From contig CAJUTM010000003.1 of NCBI GenBank assembly GCA_910589595.1, forward strand, positions 1 to 64,000: 64,000 nt of DNA. Reading direction: 5' to 3'. The stretch is from an uncultured Eubacterium sp. GTDB taxonomy: Bacteria > Bacillota > Clostridia > Lachnospirales > Lachnospiraceae. The position numbers were made by a program, and so were the translations under genes. This document shows positions 42,665 to 51,105 of the stretch, piece by piece. Below the pieces are notes generated by a model. It had not been told where the DNA came from. It saw only the letters and a list, made by a program, of their open reading frames with translations, and did no database searches. Every line of letters begins with the position of its first letter. Positions within the stretch are counted from its first letter, which is position 1.

Positions 42665-43480
42665 ATGCAGAAGGTTATTTCGTTGATTCAGAGGTCGGCT
42701 CCGTACTGGCTTCACTATTTTCTATCGCTGGTCATTGCTGTCCTCGTATTTTTTGTGGGAACTAAAATTATTAAAAAGTTCCTTAAAATTATGAGGTCAT
42801 CTATGGAGAAAAGGGAGATGGAAACAGGGGTTATTTCCTTTTTTCTTTCGGCCTGCAAGATTGCACTGTATTTACTTTTGATTGTTATTGTGGCACAGAT
42901 ATTAGGTGTGGCGACGAGTTCGGTTGTCGCTATTGTTGGCTCGGCAGGACTTGCCATCGGACTTGCTTTGCAGGGCAGTCTGGCGAATTTTGCCGGTGGT
43001 GTCCTCATTTTGGTTATGAAGCCGTTTCGTGTGGGCGACTACATCATAGCAGGTGAGGCAGAGGGCAATGTGCAAAAAATTGACGTCGTCTATACGACGC
43101 TTACAACGATTGACAACCGCGCCGTCATTTTGCCGAATGGTAAATTGGCAGACGCCAATATCATTAACGTGACGCGTGAAGACAAGCGGCGCGTTGACAT
43201 TCATGTAGGAGTTGGGTATGACGCTTCCATTAAAGGAGTAAAAGAGGTGCTGTATGAGGTTGTTGATTTGCAGGAAACCCGTCTGGAAGATATGCCCATT
43301 GATGTGGTTGTATCAGATTTGGCAGAGAGCGCGGTCATTATGACGGTTCGTATGTGGGTGTCGCCGGATGATTACTGGCCGACGCGCTTCCGAATGCTGG
43401 AAGAGATAAAAGAGAGATTTGACGAGAGGGGAATTGTCATCCCGTTTAACCAACTGGATGTGCATGTAAATGCGCAGTAA
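42665..43480 (+). CDS. mscS: MscS-type mechanosensitive ion channel
   Basis: The 271-residue protein has three N-terminal transmembrane segments (LHYFLSLVIAVLVFFVGTKI; ACKIALYLLLIVIVAQILGV; VVAIVGSAGLAIGLALQGSL, the pore helix TM3 with its Gly/Ala pattern), the NFAGGVLILVMKPFRVGDYI motif and the cytoplasmic beta domain (ILPNGKLADANIINVTRE). It releases solutes on hypo-osmotic shock. The ATG at 42665 follows GGAGG with TM1 right after; upstream codons lie in the hairpin region. Confidence 0.93.
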   Translation: MQKVISLIQRSAPYWLHYFLSLVIAVLVFFVGTKIIKKFLKIMRSSMEKREMETGVISFFLSACKIALYLLLIVIVAQILGVATSSVVAIVGSAGLAIGLALQGSLANFAGGVLILVMKPFRVGDYIIAGEAEGNVQKIDVVYTTLTTIDNRAVILPNGKLADANIINVTREDKRRVDIHVGVGYDASIKGVKEVLYEVVDLQETRLEDMPIDVVVSDLAESAVIMTVRMWVSPDDYWPTRFRMLEEIKERFDERGIVIPFNQLDVHVNAQ

Positions 43481-43605
43481 ATTTCAAAGACAGAAGAATG
43501 GGGCATTGTGTGGCAGGGAAAGTTTTTGAAAGTTGTTGATAACAATAATGATTAAATAAGAGTTCTGCAGATAAAATCACGGATACGCAAACAAAACAGT
43601 TTCAC

Positions 43606-43634
43606 TTGAAACAGGATATGTTCTATACTATAAT
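43606..43634 (+). promoter_or_regulatory. Promoter of the GH18/SH3 protein gene
   Basis: TTGAAA (43606-43611), 17-bp spacer, TATAAT (43629-43634). Confidence 0.75.
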
Positions 43635-43723
43635 AACAATAACAGGTTCATGCTATTGGCCTGATGTACGGGATATTGATACAAAAATACAGTCAAGCGG
43701 TAGATGCAAGGAGGGGACAAACG

Positions 43724-45439
43724 ATGAAAAATAAAACCAAAAGCACTGTAGTTATTGTAGGGGCTGCGGCAGTTATTTTTACCATTGTTTTATTGGGAGT
43801 GATTTTGATATATAAATATTCTGCTCCGAGCAGTGAACAAAAGGACTTAAATTCTCTTTTTAAGCTGAAAAAAGAAGAAGTAGCGTTAGTTATTGATGAC
43901 AAATTGCTGGAGGAACGTGCCAAAAAGATAGATAACGGCATTTATATTCCCGCTGATATTGCCGCTGTTTACATGGATAAGCGTCTTTACGTTGATACCG
44001 TGGAAAAGAAATTGTGTTATGCAACGAGTGACAACGTAATTATTGCCAAAGCGGATGCAAAGGAGTATATGATTGGCAGGCAGTCCCATCCAGTCGGCCA
44101 GCCGGTACTGAAAATTGATTCACAGCAATTCTATATTTCATTTTCTTTTATAAAAGAGCATGCCTCCTGCTATTATAAAGAATATAAAAATCCTTCCCGC
44201 CTTGTAATAATGTCAGACCGCGAGGCAAAATATACATTTGCCGTTCTCAACAGCGATACGCGCGTGAGAACCGGCCCGGGGAAGAAATACGCATATTTGA
44301 CGGAAGTGCCGGAGGGCGGCCGTGTTTTTGTGGAAAAGAAAGTAAAACAGGAAAACGAATATATGGCAGTTCGCACGGAAGACGGCGTGACGGGATATAT
44401 ACCGTTAGACCGCGTGGAGAAAAGGACGGAAGAGTCTTGGAAATTCAAGAAGACGCCGGAGAGTTTTACGCAGCTTTCTGCCGGAGAGACCGTTTGTCTT
44501 GGATGGCATCAGGTGATGAACAGTACGAGCAGCGCCGTTTTGCCTAGTTCCATTGAACAGACAAAAGGACTCAATGTACTCAGTCCGACATGGTATGCTC
44601 TCAGTGACAATTCTGGTAATTTTACCTCTCTTGCCAATGCCTCCTATGTGTCGCAGGCGCACGCGAAAGGTCTTCGTGTATGGGGGCTTATCAACGATTT
44701 TAAACAGGGGTTAAAACTGAGCAAAGTGCTTGGTGTGACATCGATTCGCACGAAGCTTATTAATAATCTGGTGGCGTCGGCCATTCAGCACGATTTGGAT
44801 GGTATTAACGTTGACTTTGAAAAGGTCACCAAAGACAATGCGGCGGCCTATTTGCAATTTTTGCGGGAGCTCACCTTAAAGTGCCACGCCAACGATTTGC
44901 TTGTCTCGGTCGATAATTATTCACCGGAAAACTATAATGCGTTTTACGATTTGCAGGAGCAGGGACGCATTGTCGATTATGTTATATTGATGGCGTATGA
45001 TGAGCATTATTCGGGAGATGACGAGAGTGGTTCCGTTTCTTCCCTGCCGTTTGTGGAAAGAGGCGTAAAAAATGTACTTGCCAAAGTTCCGGCGGAGAGG
45101 ATGATAACCGCGTTGCCGTTTTACACACGTCTGTGGAAAGAAGTGAAAGGACAGAAACCAAAATCGGAACCATATAGCATGAGCGGAGCCGAAAACATTG
45201 TCCGTGCGAATAATGCCTCCCCGAAGTGGGATGAGGCGACCGGACAGTATTACGCGCAGTACAAATCGGGAGGCGCCACGTGCAAAATATGGATGGAAGA
45301 GGAAACATCTTTGAAAAAGAAATTGCAGGTGGTGAAGAAGAACAATTGTGCGGGCGTAGCTTTCTGGAAATTAGGTTTTGAGAGAGCGGTTACGTGGAGT
45401 ATGATTCAGGAACAATTCCCGCTGTCGAAGACAAAATAG
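43724..45439 (+). CDS. Membrane-anchored GH18 glycosidase with SH3 domain (YaaH/YdhD-like)
   Basis: The 571-residue protein has an N-terminal membrane anchor (VVIVGAAAVIFTIVLLGVIL), a region similar to copper amine oxidase N-terminal-like domains (about 50-175), a bacterial SH3 domain (about 185-250, VLNSDTRVRTGPGKKYAYLT, GVTGYIPLDRVEK) and a GH18 barrel (about 265-570) with the catalytic signature LDGINVDFEKV. Relatives act on spore or vegetative peptidoglycan N-acetylglucosamine linkages. GGAGGGG precedes the ATG at 43724. Together with cwlD 90 bp downstream it forms a wall-remodelling pair. Confidence 0.85.
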   Translation: MKNKTKSTVVIVGAAAVIFTIVLLGVILIYKYSAPSSEQKDLNSLFKLKKEEVALVIDDKLLEERAKKIDNGIYIPADIAAVYMDKRLYVDTVEKKLCYATSDNVIIAKADAKEYMIGRQSHPVGQPVLKIDSQQFYISFSFIKEHASCYYKEYKNPSRLVIMSDREAKYTFAVLNSDTRVRTGPGKKYAYLTEVPEGGRVFVEKKVKQENEYMAVRTEDGVTGYIPLDRVEKRTEESWKFKKTPESFTQLSAGETVCLGWHQVMNSTSSAVLPSSIEQTKGLNVLSPTWYALSDNSGNFTSLANASYVSQAHAKGLRVWGLINDFKQGLKLSKVLGVTSIRTKLINNLVASAIQHDLDGINVDFEKVTKDNAAAYLQFLRELTLKCHANDLLVSVDNYSPENYNAFYDLQEQGRIVDYVILMAYDEHYSGDDESGSVSSLPFVERGVKNVLAKVPAERMITALPFYTRLWKEVKGQKPKSEPYSMSGAENIVRANNASPKWDEATGQYYAQYKSGGATCKIWMEEETSLKKKLQVVKKNNCAGVAFWKLGFERAVTWSMIQEQFPLSKTK

Positions 45440-45527
45440 TAACAACGAGAGACTTGACATTTGTTGTACTACAATGTCCGTTATCCACATAAAATAATAG
45501 GGAAGAGACCGTGAGGGAAGTGGTATT

Positions 45528-46223
45528 TTGCGGAAAAATCCATATAAGATGGCAGCGCTTGGCGTAGTGTGTACGCTTGCTGCTATCTTTTATTTTTATG
45601 CCCAGAAGCAGCAGCGCATGGAGACGCTGCACATGACAAAGGCAGGGAGCAAGGAAACGATAGTCATAGACCCTGGACACGGAGGCTTTGACCCCGGTAA
45701 AGTCGGCGTTGCCAATTCTCTCGAAAAGGATATCAATCTCGCCATTGCCAAGCTGGTGAAGACGGAATTGGAAACATCGGGATATACGGTGTATATGACG
45801 AGGGAAGAGGATTCAGCGCTCTGTACGGGCAATGAGAAATCGAAAAAGCTGACCGATATGAAAAATCGGGTGGCGTTTATCGAAGAAAAATCCCCCCGCC
45901 TGTCCGTGAGCATTCACCAGAATAGTTTTTCTGCCGGAACAAAGGGGGCGCAGGTGTTTTATCATGCGGCTTCAACAGAGGGGAAAACATTGGCCGCGGC
46001 AATCCAGCAATCGGTACGGGAAGCGGTTGGCGACGGGAACCGTCGGGTGGAAAAAGCAAATGACAGCTACTACATGCTTCGCAAGGTACAGTGCCCGTTA
46101 GTCATTGTTGAATGCGGGTTTTTATCAAATCCGCAGGAGGAAGCGCTGTTGCTCGATTCGTCCTATCAGAAGAAGATGGCTCACGGAATATGCGAGGGCA
46201 TAGAAAATTTCTTGTACAAATAA
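45528..46223 (+). CDS. cwlD: CwlD-like N-acetylmuramoyl-L-alanine amidase
   Basis: The 231-residue protein has a short N-terminal membrane anchor (ALGVVCTLAAIFYFYAQ) and an Amidase_3 domain: IVIDPGHGGFDPGKVG (zinc His), EKDINLAIAKLVKTELETSG, the second His in LSVSIHQNSFS and the catalytic Glu in VIVECGFLSNPQEE. CwlD removes stem peptides during spore cortex formation in endospore formers. It starts at a TTG (45528) eight bases after GAGGGAAG. Its last 30 bp are repeated at 47927-47956 behind an inserted gene. Confidence 0.9.
   Translation: MRKNPYKMAALGVVCTLAAIFYFYAQKQQRMETLHMTKAGSKETIVIDPGHGGFDPGKVGVANSLEKDINLAIAKLVKTELETSGYTVYMTREEDSALCTGNEKSKKLTDMKNRVAFIEEKSPRLSVSIHQNSFSAGTKGAQVFYHAASTEGKTLAAAIQQSVREAVGDGNRRVEKANDSYYMLRKVQCPLVIVECGFLSNPQEEALLLDSSYQKKMAHGICEGIENFLYK
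46194..46223 (+). repeat. 30-bp direct repeat, left copy (end of cwlD)
   Basis: The 30 bp from GAGGGCATAG to the TAA stop of cwlD are exactly repeated at 47927-47956. The bases immediately outside the two copies differ. Confidence 0.9.
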
Positions 46224-46262
46224 TTCGCAGATAATTGGCGGCATTTATCGTCTGACAGTGAC

Positions 46263-46291
46263 TTTACAGAGTGTATGAAATAAGCTATACT
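46263..46291 (+). promoter_or_regulatory. Promoter of the inserted AAA/PD-(D/E)XK gene
   Basis: TTTACA (46263-46268), 17-bp spacer, TATACT (46286-46291), inside the insertion. Confidence 0.7.
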
Positions 46292-46344
46292 GAATACAGT
46301 TTTGACTTTATGGGGATTAGAATGAAAAAGAAGAGGCTTTGTTT

Positions 46345-47910
46345 ATGAAGAAATTTAATGTCACGGGAACGTGTATTCCTGAAAAACATTATATGGTGGA
46401 TATTTCTGATAAGCTGTCACAGATTATTGGCATGATAGAAAACGAGGAATATTTTACGATTAATCGTGCAAGGCAGTATGGCAAGACGACGACTCTGTAC
46501 CAGATTGACAGAAAACTGCGGGGAAAGTATACTGTACTCCGTATGAGTTTCGAGGGGGCGGGGGAAAATGCCTTTAGAAGCGATGAGGGTTTTATGCGGT
46601 TTTTTGTGAAGAAAGTGGAGCGGGAACTTATCTTTCTGGAGAAACCGGAAACATTGCTACGGGAGTGGAGCAATCTGGCGGACTATTCGGGTGAGCAGTG
46701 TGATGATGCGTTGGATTATCTCAGTGAAAAAATTACCAAGTTGTGCCGGAATGATAAGCAGGGTATAATCCTGCTTATTGATGAGGTGGATAAAAGTTCC
46801 GATAATCAGATTTTCCTCAATTTTCTTGGAATGCTCCGCAATAAATATCTGTTTCGGCAGGAGAGCAGGGATACCACTTTTAAGAGTGTGGTTTTGGCAG
46901 GCGTCTATGATATTAAAAACCTCAAATTGAAACTGCGTCCGAATGATGAGAGGAGATATAATAGTCCGTGGAATATTGCTTCCGATTTTAGTGTGGATAT
47001 GAGTTTTTCATCTGATGAAATTGCTTCCATGCTCAGGGAATATGAGCAGGATTGTCATACGGGAATGGATGTAAATGGGATGAGCAGGGATATCTATTTT
47101 TATACAAATGGCTACCCTTTTCTTGTCAGTCGTATATGCAAATGGATTGACGAAGAGGGCGGCAGGATATGGACTTCCGAGTATGTTAAAAATGCAGTCA
47201 ATGCTCTGCTGCAGATGGACAGCACATTGTTTGATGATTTGATTAAGAATGTGGAAAATTATCCGGAATTACAAAAAATGCTCCGGCAGATTCTGTTAGA
47301 GGGAAGCCGGTTTTCTTTTGTGGCGACCGATTCAGCGATTGATTTAGGATGTGTTTTTGGCATTTTTGTAAAAAGAGAGCACTGTGTTGCAATTTCAAAT
47401 GTTATTTTTGAGACGTATTTGTATAATCATATGCTGAGCAAAAAAAGCAGGGATGATACAAGGCTTCGCGTGGAAAACAGCCATTTTGTGCAGAATGGCA
47501 GGTTGGACATGCCCCAAATTCTGCTAAAGTTTCAGGAGGTTATGAAAGCGGAATACAGAAAAGAAGATGAAAAGTTTACGGAGCGGCAGGGGAGATTATT
47601 GTTTCTGTGCTTTATCAAACCAATTATTAATGGAACAGGGCATTACTATGTGGAACCTGAAACGAGGAACAGTACACGTATGGATGTTGTCATATCATAT
47701 GGCGGCGAGGAGCATATTATCGAATTAAAACTATGGCATGGTGAGAAGTATCGTGAAGAGGGGATAAAGCAATTAGAGCGTTATCTGGATTACCGCAGTG
47801 CTGACAAGGGGTATCTTGTTAGTTTTTCCTTTTTGCAGGAGAAATCTTATTATAGCGGATGGCTGCCGCAGGAAGAGAGCGGGAGAAAGATTTTTGAGAT
47901 ACAGGTTTGA
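46345..47910 (+). CDS. AAA-like ATPase with C-terminal PD-(D/E)XK nuclease-like domain
   Basis: The 521-residue protein resembles the AAA-ATPase-like/PD-(D/E)XK proteins abundant in gut Clostridia and Bacteroidetes: N-terminal GTCIPEKHYMVDIS, Walker A NRARQYGKTTTLYQI, Walker B GIILLIDEVDKSSD, a helical middle region, and a C-terminal nuclease-like core RMDVVISYGGEEHIIELKLW carrying the D...E-L-K triad. The biological role is not established; some relatives are proposed to act in defence or on mobile DNA. The gene sits inside a 30-bp direct-repeat insertion. The ATG at 46345 follows AGAGG and is preferred over a TTG two codons earlier. Confidence 0.82.
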   Translation: MKKFNVTGTCIPEKHYMVDISDKLSQIIGMIENEEYFTINRARQYGKTTTLYQIDRKLRGKYTVLRMSFEGAGENAFRSDEGFMRFFVKKVERELIFLEKPETLLREWSNLADYSGEQCDDALDYLSEKITKLCRNDKQGIILLIDEVDKSSDNQIFLNFLGMLRNKYLFRQESRDTTFKSVVLAGVYDIKNLKLKLRPNDERRYNSPWNIASDFSVDMSFSSDEIASMLREYEQDCHTGMDVNGMSRDIYFYTNGYPFLVSRICKWIDEEGGRIWTSEYVKNAVNALLQMDSTLFDDLIKNVENYPELQKMLRQILLEGSRFSFVATDSAIDLGCVFGIFVKREHCVAISNVIFETYLYNHMLSKKSRDDTRLRVENSHFVQNGRLDMPQILLKFQEVMKAEYRKEDEKFTERQGRLLFLCFIKPIINGTGHYYVEPETRNSTRMDVVISYGGEEHIIELKLWHGEKYREEGIKQLERYLDYRSADKGYLVSFSFLQEKSYYSGWLPQEESGRKIFEIQV

Positions 47911-47926
47911 TGATAGACTAAAGCCG

Positions 47927-47956
47927 GAGGGCATAGAAAATTTCTTGTACAAATAA
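47927..47956 (+). repeat. 30-bp direct repeat, right copy
   Basis: Exact duplicate of 46194-46223. It supplies the -35 hexamer of the sua5 promoter. Confidence 0.9.
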
Positions 47957-47973
47957 CCAATATATGGTATGAT
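47945..47973 (+). promoter_or_regulatory. Promoter of sua5
   Basis: TTGTAC (47945-47950, inside the right repeat), 17-bp spacer, TATGAT (47968-47973, outside it). The left repeat copy also has the TTGTAC but no -10 follows there. Confidence 0.7.
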
Positions 47974-48011
47974 ACTTTCGTAATATAAAAATGTACAGAA
48001 GGAATTTTGCC

Positions 48012-49064
48012 ATGGTGACGGAATACATTTGCTGGGATTGTGAAAAAGGATATCGACCGCAGGATTTACAGCGTGCGGCGAAGATTTTGAAACAGCATGG
48101 GCTGGTTGCTTTTCCGACGGAAACTGTCTATGGTTTGGGGGGCAGCGGACTTTGTCCGGAAGCGGCGAAGAAGATATATGAAGCGAAAGGACGCCCAAGC
48201 GACAATCCCCTGATTTTACACATCAGTAAAAGTGAGCAATTACCGATGATTGCAGAGCGGATTCCCGATGTGGCATATCCTTTAATGAAAGCTTTTTGGC
48301 CGGGGCCGATGACATTGATTTTTCATAAAAATAAATGTGTGCCCCATGAAATTACCGGAGGGCTTGAGACGGTGGCGGTGCGGATGCCAAGCCATGAGGC
48401 GGCGCGAATGTTGATTGAGGCGGCGGGTGTTCCAATCGCTGCACCGAGCGCCAACACGTCTGGGAGACCGAGTCCGACGACAGCCGCCCACGTCAGAGAA
48501 GATTTGGACGGCAGGATTGAGATGATAATTGATGGAGGCGCCGTCAACATAGGCGTGGAATCTACGATTGTTGATTTGACGGAAGACGTTCCCATGATAC
48601 TCCGGCCGGGGCACATTACAAAGGACATGCTTCAGCAGGTGGCCGGTGAGGTGAGGATGGACGCGGGGTTATTTGCGGCGGATTCAGACAGGAAACCAAA
48701 GGCCCCCGGAATGAAATACCGCCATTATGCACCGCGGGCGAAGATGACAGTGTTTGATGGAGAATTGGATGTTGTAGTAAAGCAAATAAATGATAGGGCA
48801 AGAGAATACCCTGCCGCGCAGGTTGGCATATTGGCTTCCGAGGAAACTGCAGACAGTTATACGCATGGACAAGTTGTGTCCGTAGGGTCACGAAATGCCG
48901 GAACAATCGAGCAGGGGTTGTATAGTGCGCTCCGGTTGTTTGACCACAAGGGAGTGGAAGTAATCCTTTCGGAGAGTTTTTCGCAGGAAGATAAAGGAGA
49001 GGCGATTATGAACCGGCTTATGAAAGCGGCCGGGCAGCATATCATATATCTTTCGCGGGAATGA
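48012..49064 (+). CDS. sua5: Threonylcarbamoyl-AMP synthase (Sua5)
   Basis: Sua5 makes threonylcarbamoyl-AMP from Thr, bicarbonate and ATP for t6A37 of tRNA. The 350-residue protein has the YrdC domain (about 15-205: LVAFPTETVYGLGGSGL, YEAKGRPSDNPLILHI, WPGPMTLIF, VAVRMPSHEAARMLIEAAGV, APSANTSGRPSPT) and the C-terminal Sua5 domain (about 230-345, starting APGMKYRHYAPRAKMTVFDG). The ATG at 48012 follows AAGGA; seven upstream codons in frame precede it without a site. Confidence 0.95.
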   Translation: MVTEYICWDCEKGYRPQDLQRAAKILKQHGLVAFPTETVYGLGGSGLCPEAAKKIYEAKGRPSDNPLILHISKSEQLPMIAERIPDVAYPLMKAFWPGPMTLIFHKNKCVPHEITGGLETVAVRMPSHEAARMLIEAAGVPIAAPSANTSGRPSPTTAAHVREDLDGRIEMIIDGGAVNIGVESTIVDLTEDVPMILRPGHITKDMLQQVAGEVRMDAGLFAADSDRKPKAPGMKYRHYAPRAKMTVFDGELDVVVKQINDRAREYPAAQVGILASEETADSYTHGQVVSVGSRNAGTIEQGLYSALRLFDHKGVEVILSESFSQEDKGEAIMNRLMKAAGQHIIYLSRE

Positions 49065-49078
49065 TTGGAGGAGATTGC

Positions 49079-49549
49079 ATGACAGAATATAGTAAAATCA
49101 TATTTGTGTGCAAGGAAAATGTTATACTTAGTCCGATGGCGGAGTGGATTATGAAGAGTATTTTGATGGATAAGTCAAAAGAAATTTGTTCCAGAGGATT
49201 GGTAGTATTGTTTCCGGAGCCGCGCAATATGAAAGTGACGGACTTACTAATGAACCACGCAATTCCCTGTGAGGAGCAGGTGTCGGAAGAATTTACCGCC
49301 AATCTGGCAGATGAGCAGACGCTTATTCTGACGATGAACTTTACGGAGAAAGTTAAACTAATCGAAGATTATGGATTATCTTCCCACGTGTACACGCTCA
49401 AGGAGTTTGCGGAAGAGGAAGAAGAGGGAGAGGCTTTGGAGCCGGATGTGCGGGACCCGTACAGCGGTGACGAAGAGGCTTATGAAGAAAGTTATAATGA
49501 GATTAAGGATTTATTGTATAAAGTGAAGAAAAAATTGCAGTGGAGTTGA
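49079..49549 (+). CDS. Low-molecular-weight protein-tyrosine-phosphatase-like protein, probably inactive
   Basis: The 156-residue protein keeps the LMW-PTP fold pattern: IIFVCKENVILSPMAEWIMK at the N-terminus and DVRDPYSGDEEAYEESYNEI, with the Asp-Pro acid loop, near the C-terminus. The P-loop C-x5-R of active enzymes (normally CxxNxCRSP) reads CKENVILSP: the nucleophilic Cys remains but the second Cys and the phosphate-binding Arg are Ile and Leu. Loss of the Arg should abolish phosphatase activity, so this is likely a binding or regulatory pseudoenzyme. GGAGGAG precedes the ATG at 49079; it lies between sua5 and rpiB. Confidence 0.8.
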   Translation: MTEYSKIIFVCKENVILSPMAEWIMKSILMDKSKEICSRGLVVLFPEPRNMKVTDLLMNHAIPCEEQVSEEFTANLADEQTLILTMNFTEKVKLIEDYGLSSHVYTLKEFAEEEEEGEALEPDVRDPYSGDEEAYEESYNEIKDLLYKVKKKLQWS

Positions 49550-49570
49550 CGAAGTAGGAGGTATGCGGAA

Positions 49571-50005
49571 ATGATAGCATTAGGAAGCGATACAGCGGGT
49601 TATGAGCTGAAAGAACTGATTAAGAAACATTTGGAGAAACGTGGTTTGGAATATAAGGACTATGGTTGTTCCAACAGTACCGAACCGGTAGATTATCCGA
49701 TTTATGGGAAAAAGGTTGCCCATGCTATTGTGGATGGTGAATGTGATAAGGGAATACTTATTTGTGGAACGGGAATCGGAATCTCGATTGCGGCAAATAA
49801 AGTAAAAGGGATTCGTGCGGCAGTTTGCGGCGATTGTTTTAGTGCGGAAGCAACACGTTTACATAACGACGCCAATATTTTAGCGCTTGGCGCCAGAGTC
49901 ATCGGCGCCGGACTGGCAGAGAAAATCGTAGATACCTTTTTAGATACGGAATTTTCTGGTGTAGACAGACATGTACGCCGGGTAGGTTTGATTGAAGAGG
50001 ATTAA
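49571..50005 (+). CDS. rpiB: Ribose-5-phosphate isomerase B
   Basis: RpiB interconverts ribulose-5-phosphate and ribose-5-phosphate (pentose phosphate pathway). The 144-residue protein has ALGSDTAGYELKELIKKHL, DYPIYGKKVAHAI, the catalytic-Cys loop GILICGTGIGISIAANK, and HNDANILALGARVIGAGLAE. The Cys in ICGTGIG is the usual base. GGAGGT precedes the start. Confidence 0.94.
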   Translation: MIALGSDTAGYELKELIKKHLEKRGLEYKDYGCSNSTEPVDYPIYGKKVAHAIVDGECDKGILICGTGIGISIAANKVKGIRAAVCGDCFSAEATRLHNDANILALGARVIGAGLAEKIVDTFLDTEFSGVDRHVRRVGLIEED

Positions 50006-50026
50006 CAAAAAAGACGGAGGCGCACT

Positions 50027-50818
50027 ATGTTAGGATTTATTGGTTGTGGAAATATGGCTCAGGCGATGTTGAAAGGCATTTTGGCAAAGGGCATATACGA
50101 CAGAAAAGACATTTTGGTGTCCCGGAGAAACGAGGCGGCATTGCAGCAAATTCAGTGCGAATTTGGCGTCCAGATATCAACGGACAATAAAAAAGTAGCT
50201 GCCGAATCGGATATATTGATACTGGCTGTTAAGCCGTTCCAGATGGAAGAAGTAATAGCGCAGATAACGCCAGATATTAAAAAGGATGCATTAATTATCT
50301 CCATCGCAGCCGGACAGAGCATTGAGAATATTGAGAGAATGTTTGGAAAAACTATTCGGTTAGTAAGGGCTATGCCGAATACACCGGCTCTTGTACTGGA
50401 GGGAGCTACGGGGATATGTTTGAATCAACAGATAGAAGAGAGTGATAGAGAGCAGGCAGTTGCGCTATTTGAAAGTTTTGGAGTTGTGGCTGTCGTACAG
50501 GAAAGCATGATGGAAACTGTCACCGGAGTGAGCGGAAGCTCACCGGCCTATGTTTTTATGTTTATTGAAGCGATGGCAGATGCGGCAGTTGCGGATGGAA
50601 TGCCGCGGGCGCAGGCGTATCAGTTAGCTGCGCAGAGCGTGTTGGGAAGCGCTAAAATGATATTGGAAACAGGAAAGCACCCGGGTGAATTAAAAGACAT
50701 GGTTTGTTCGCCGGGGGGTACGACGATAGAAGCTGTCCGGGTGTTGGAAGAGAAAGGTCTTCGCAGCGCTGTGATAGAAGGGCAGAGAGCCTGTGTAAAA
50801 AGGGCAAAAGAAATGTGA
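50027..50818 (+). CDS. proC: Pyrroline-5-carboxylate reductase
   Basis: ProC performs the last step of proline synthesis with NAD(P)H. The 263-residue protein starts with a Rossmann motif LGFIGCGNMAQAMLKGIL and has ILAVKPFQMEEV, LVRAMPNTPALVLEGATGIC, VTGVSGSSPAYVFMFIEAMA and the C-terminal HPGELKDMVCSPGGTTIEAV. It follows rpiB by 21 bp and precedes the ATP synthase cluster by 14 bp. Confidence 0.96.
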   Translation: MLGFIGCGNMAQAMLKGILAKGIYDRKDILVSRRNEAALQQIQCEFGVQISTDNKKVAAESDILILAVKPFQMEEVIAQITPDIKKDALIISIAAGQSIENIERMFGKTIRLVRAMPNTPALVLEGATGICLNQQIEESDREQAVALFESFGVVAVVQESMMETVTGVSGSSPAYVFMFIEAMADAAVADGMPRAQAYQLAAQSVLGSAKMILETGKHPGELKDMVCSPGGTTIEAVRVLEEKGLRSAVIEGQRACVKRAKEM

Positions 50819-50832
50819 GGAGCGACCGGCCT

Positions 50833-51105
50833 ATGAAAAAGAGGGATGAAGAGAAAAACCGCAGAGAGGTAGTACATGCCTTTTCCATGATTCTTCAGAT
50901 TGGTCTGGCGATGATGATATGTATGGCAGTCAGTATCGGAATTGGATACTATATAGATAGGCTTTTCCATACCAGTTACTGGATGGTAATTATGATGTTC
51001 GTAGGAATCCTTGCCTCTCTTCGCAGTATGCTTGTTCTGACCGGGGTATATCATCCGGGAGGAAAGAAAAAGAAGGAGAGTGCAAATGAAGATAGCCCGG
51101 ATTAG
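50833..51105 (+). CDS. atpZ: AtpZ/AtpI-like small membrane protein
   Basis: The 90-residue protein has two transmembrane helices (FSMILQIGLAMMICMAVSIG; WMVIMMFVGILASLRSMLVL) joined by the GYYIDRLFHTSYW loop, a charged N-terminus and a Lys-rich C-terminus, the pattern of AtpZ proteins at the head of F-ATPase operons. Related proteins have been implicated in Mg2+/Ca2+ handling and ATP synthase assembly. The 3' end overlaps the next gene by 20 bp. Confidence 0.8.
   Translation: MKKRDEEKNRREVVHAFSMILQIGLAMMICMAVSIGIGYYIDRLFHTSYWMVIMMFVGILASLRSMLVLTGVYHPGGKKKKESANEDSPD

Larger units (their letters stand above)
46224..47956 (+). mobile_element. Single-gene insertion flanked by 30-bp direct repeats
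   Basis: The segment between and including the right repeat (1,733 bp) contains one gene, its own promoter and nothing else. Removing it together with one repeat copy would restore an uninterrupted cwlD-sua5 junction, with the sua5 promoter -35 box inside the cwlD end. No terminal inverted repeats or transposase are visible, so the mechanism is unknown. Confidence 0.6.

Noticed and set aside
45465..45490. Dyad near TTGTACTACAA as promoter or operator of cwlD
   Set aside because: TTGACA is present but no -10 lies at 16-18 bp, and the dyad is short and imperfect.
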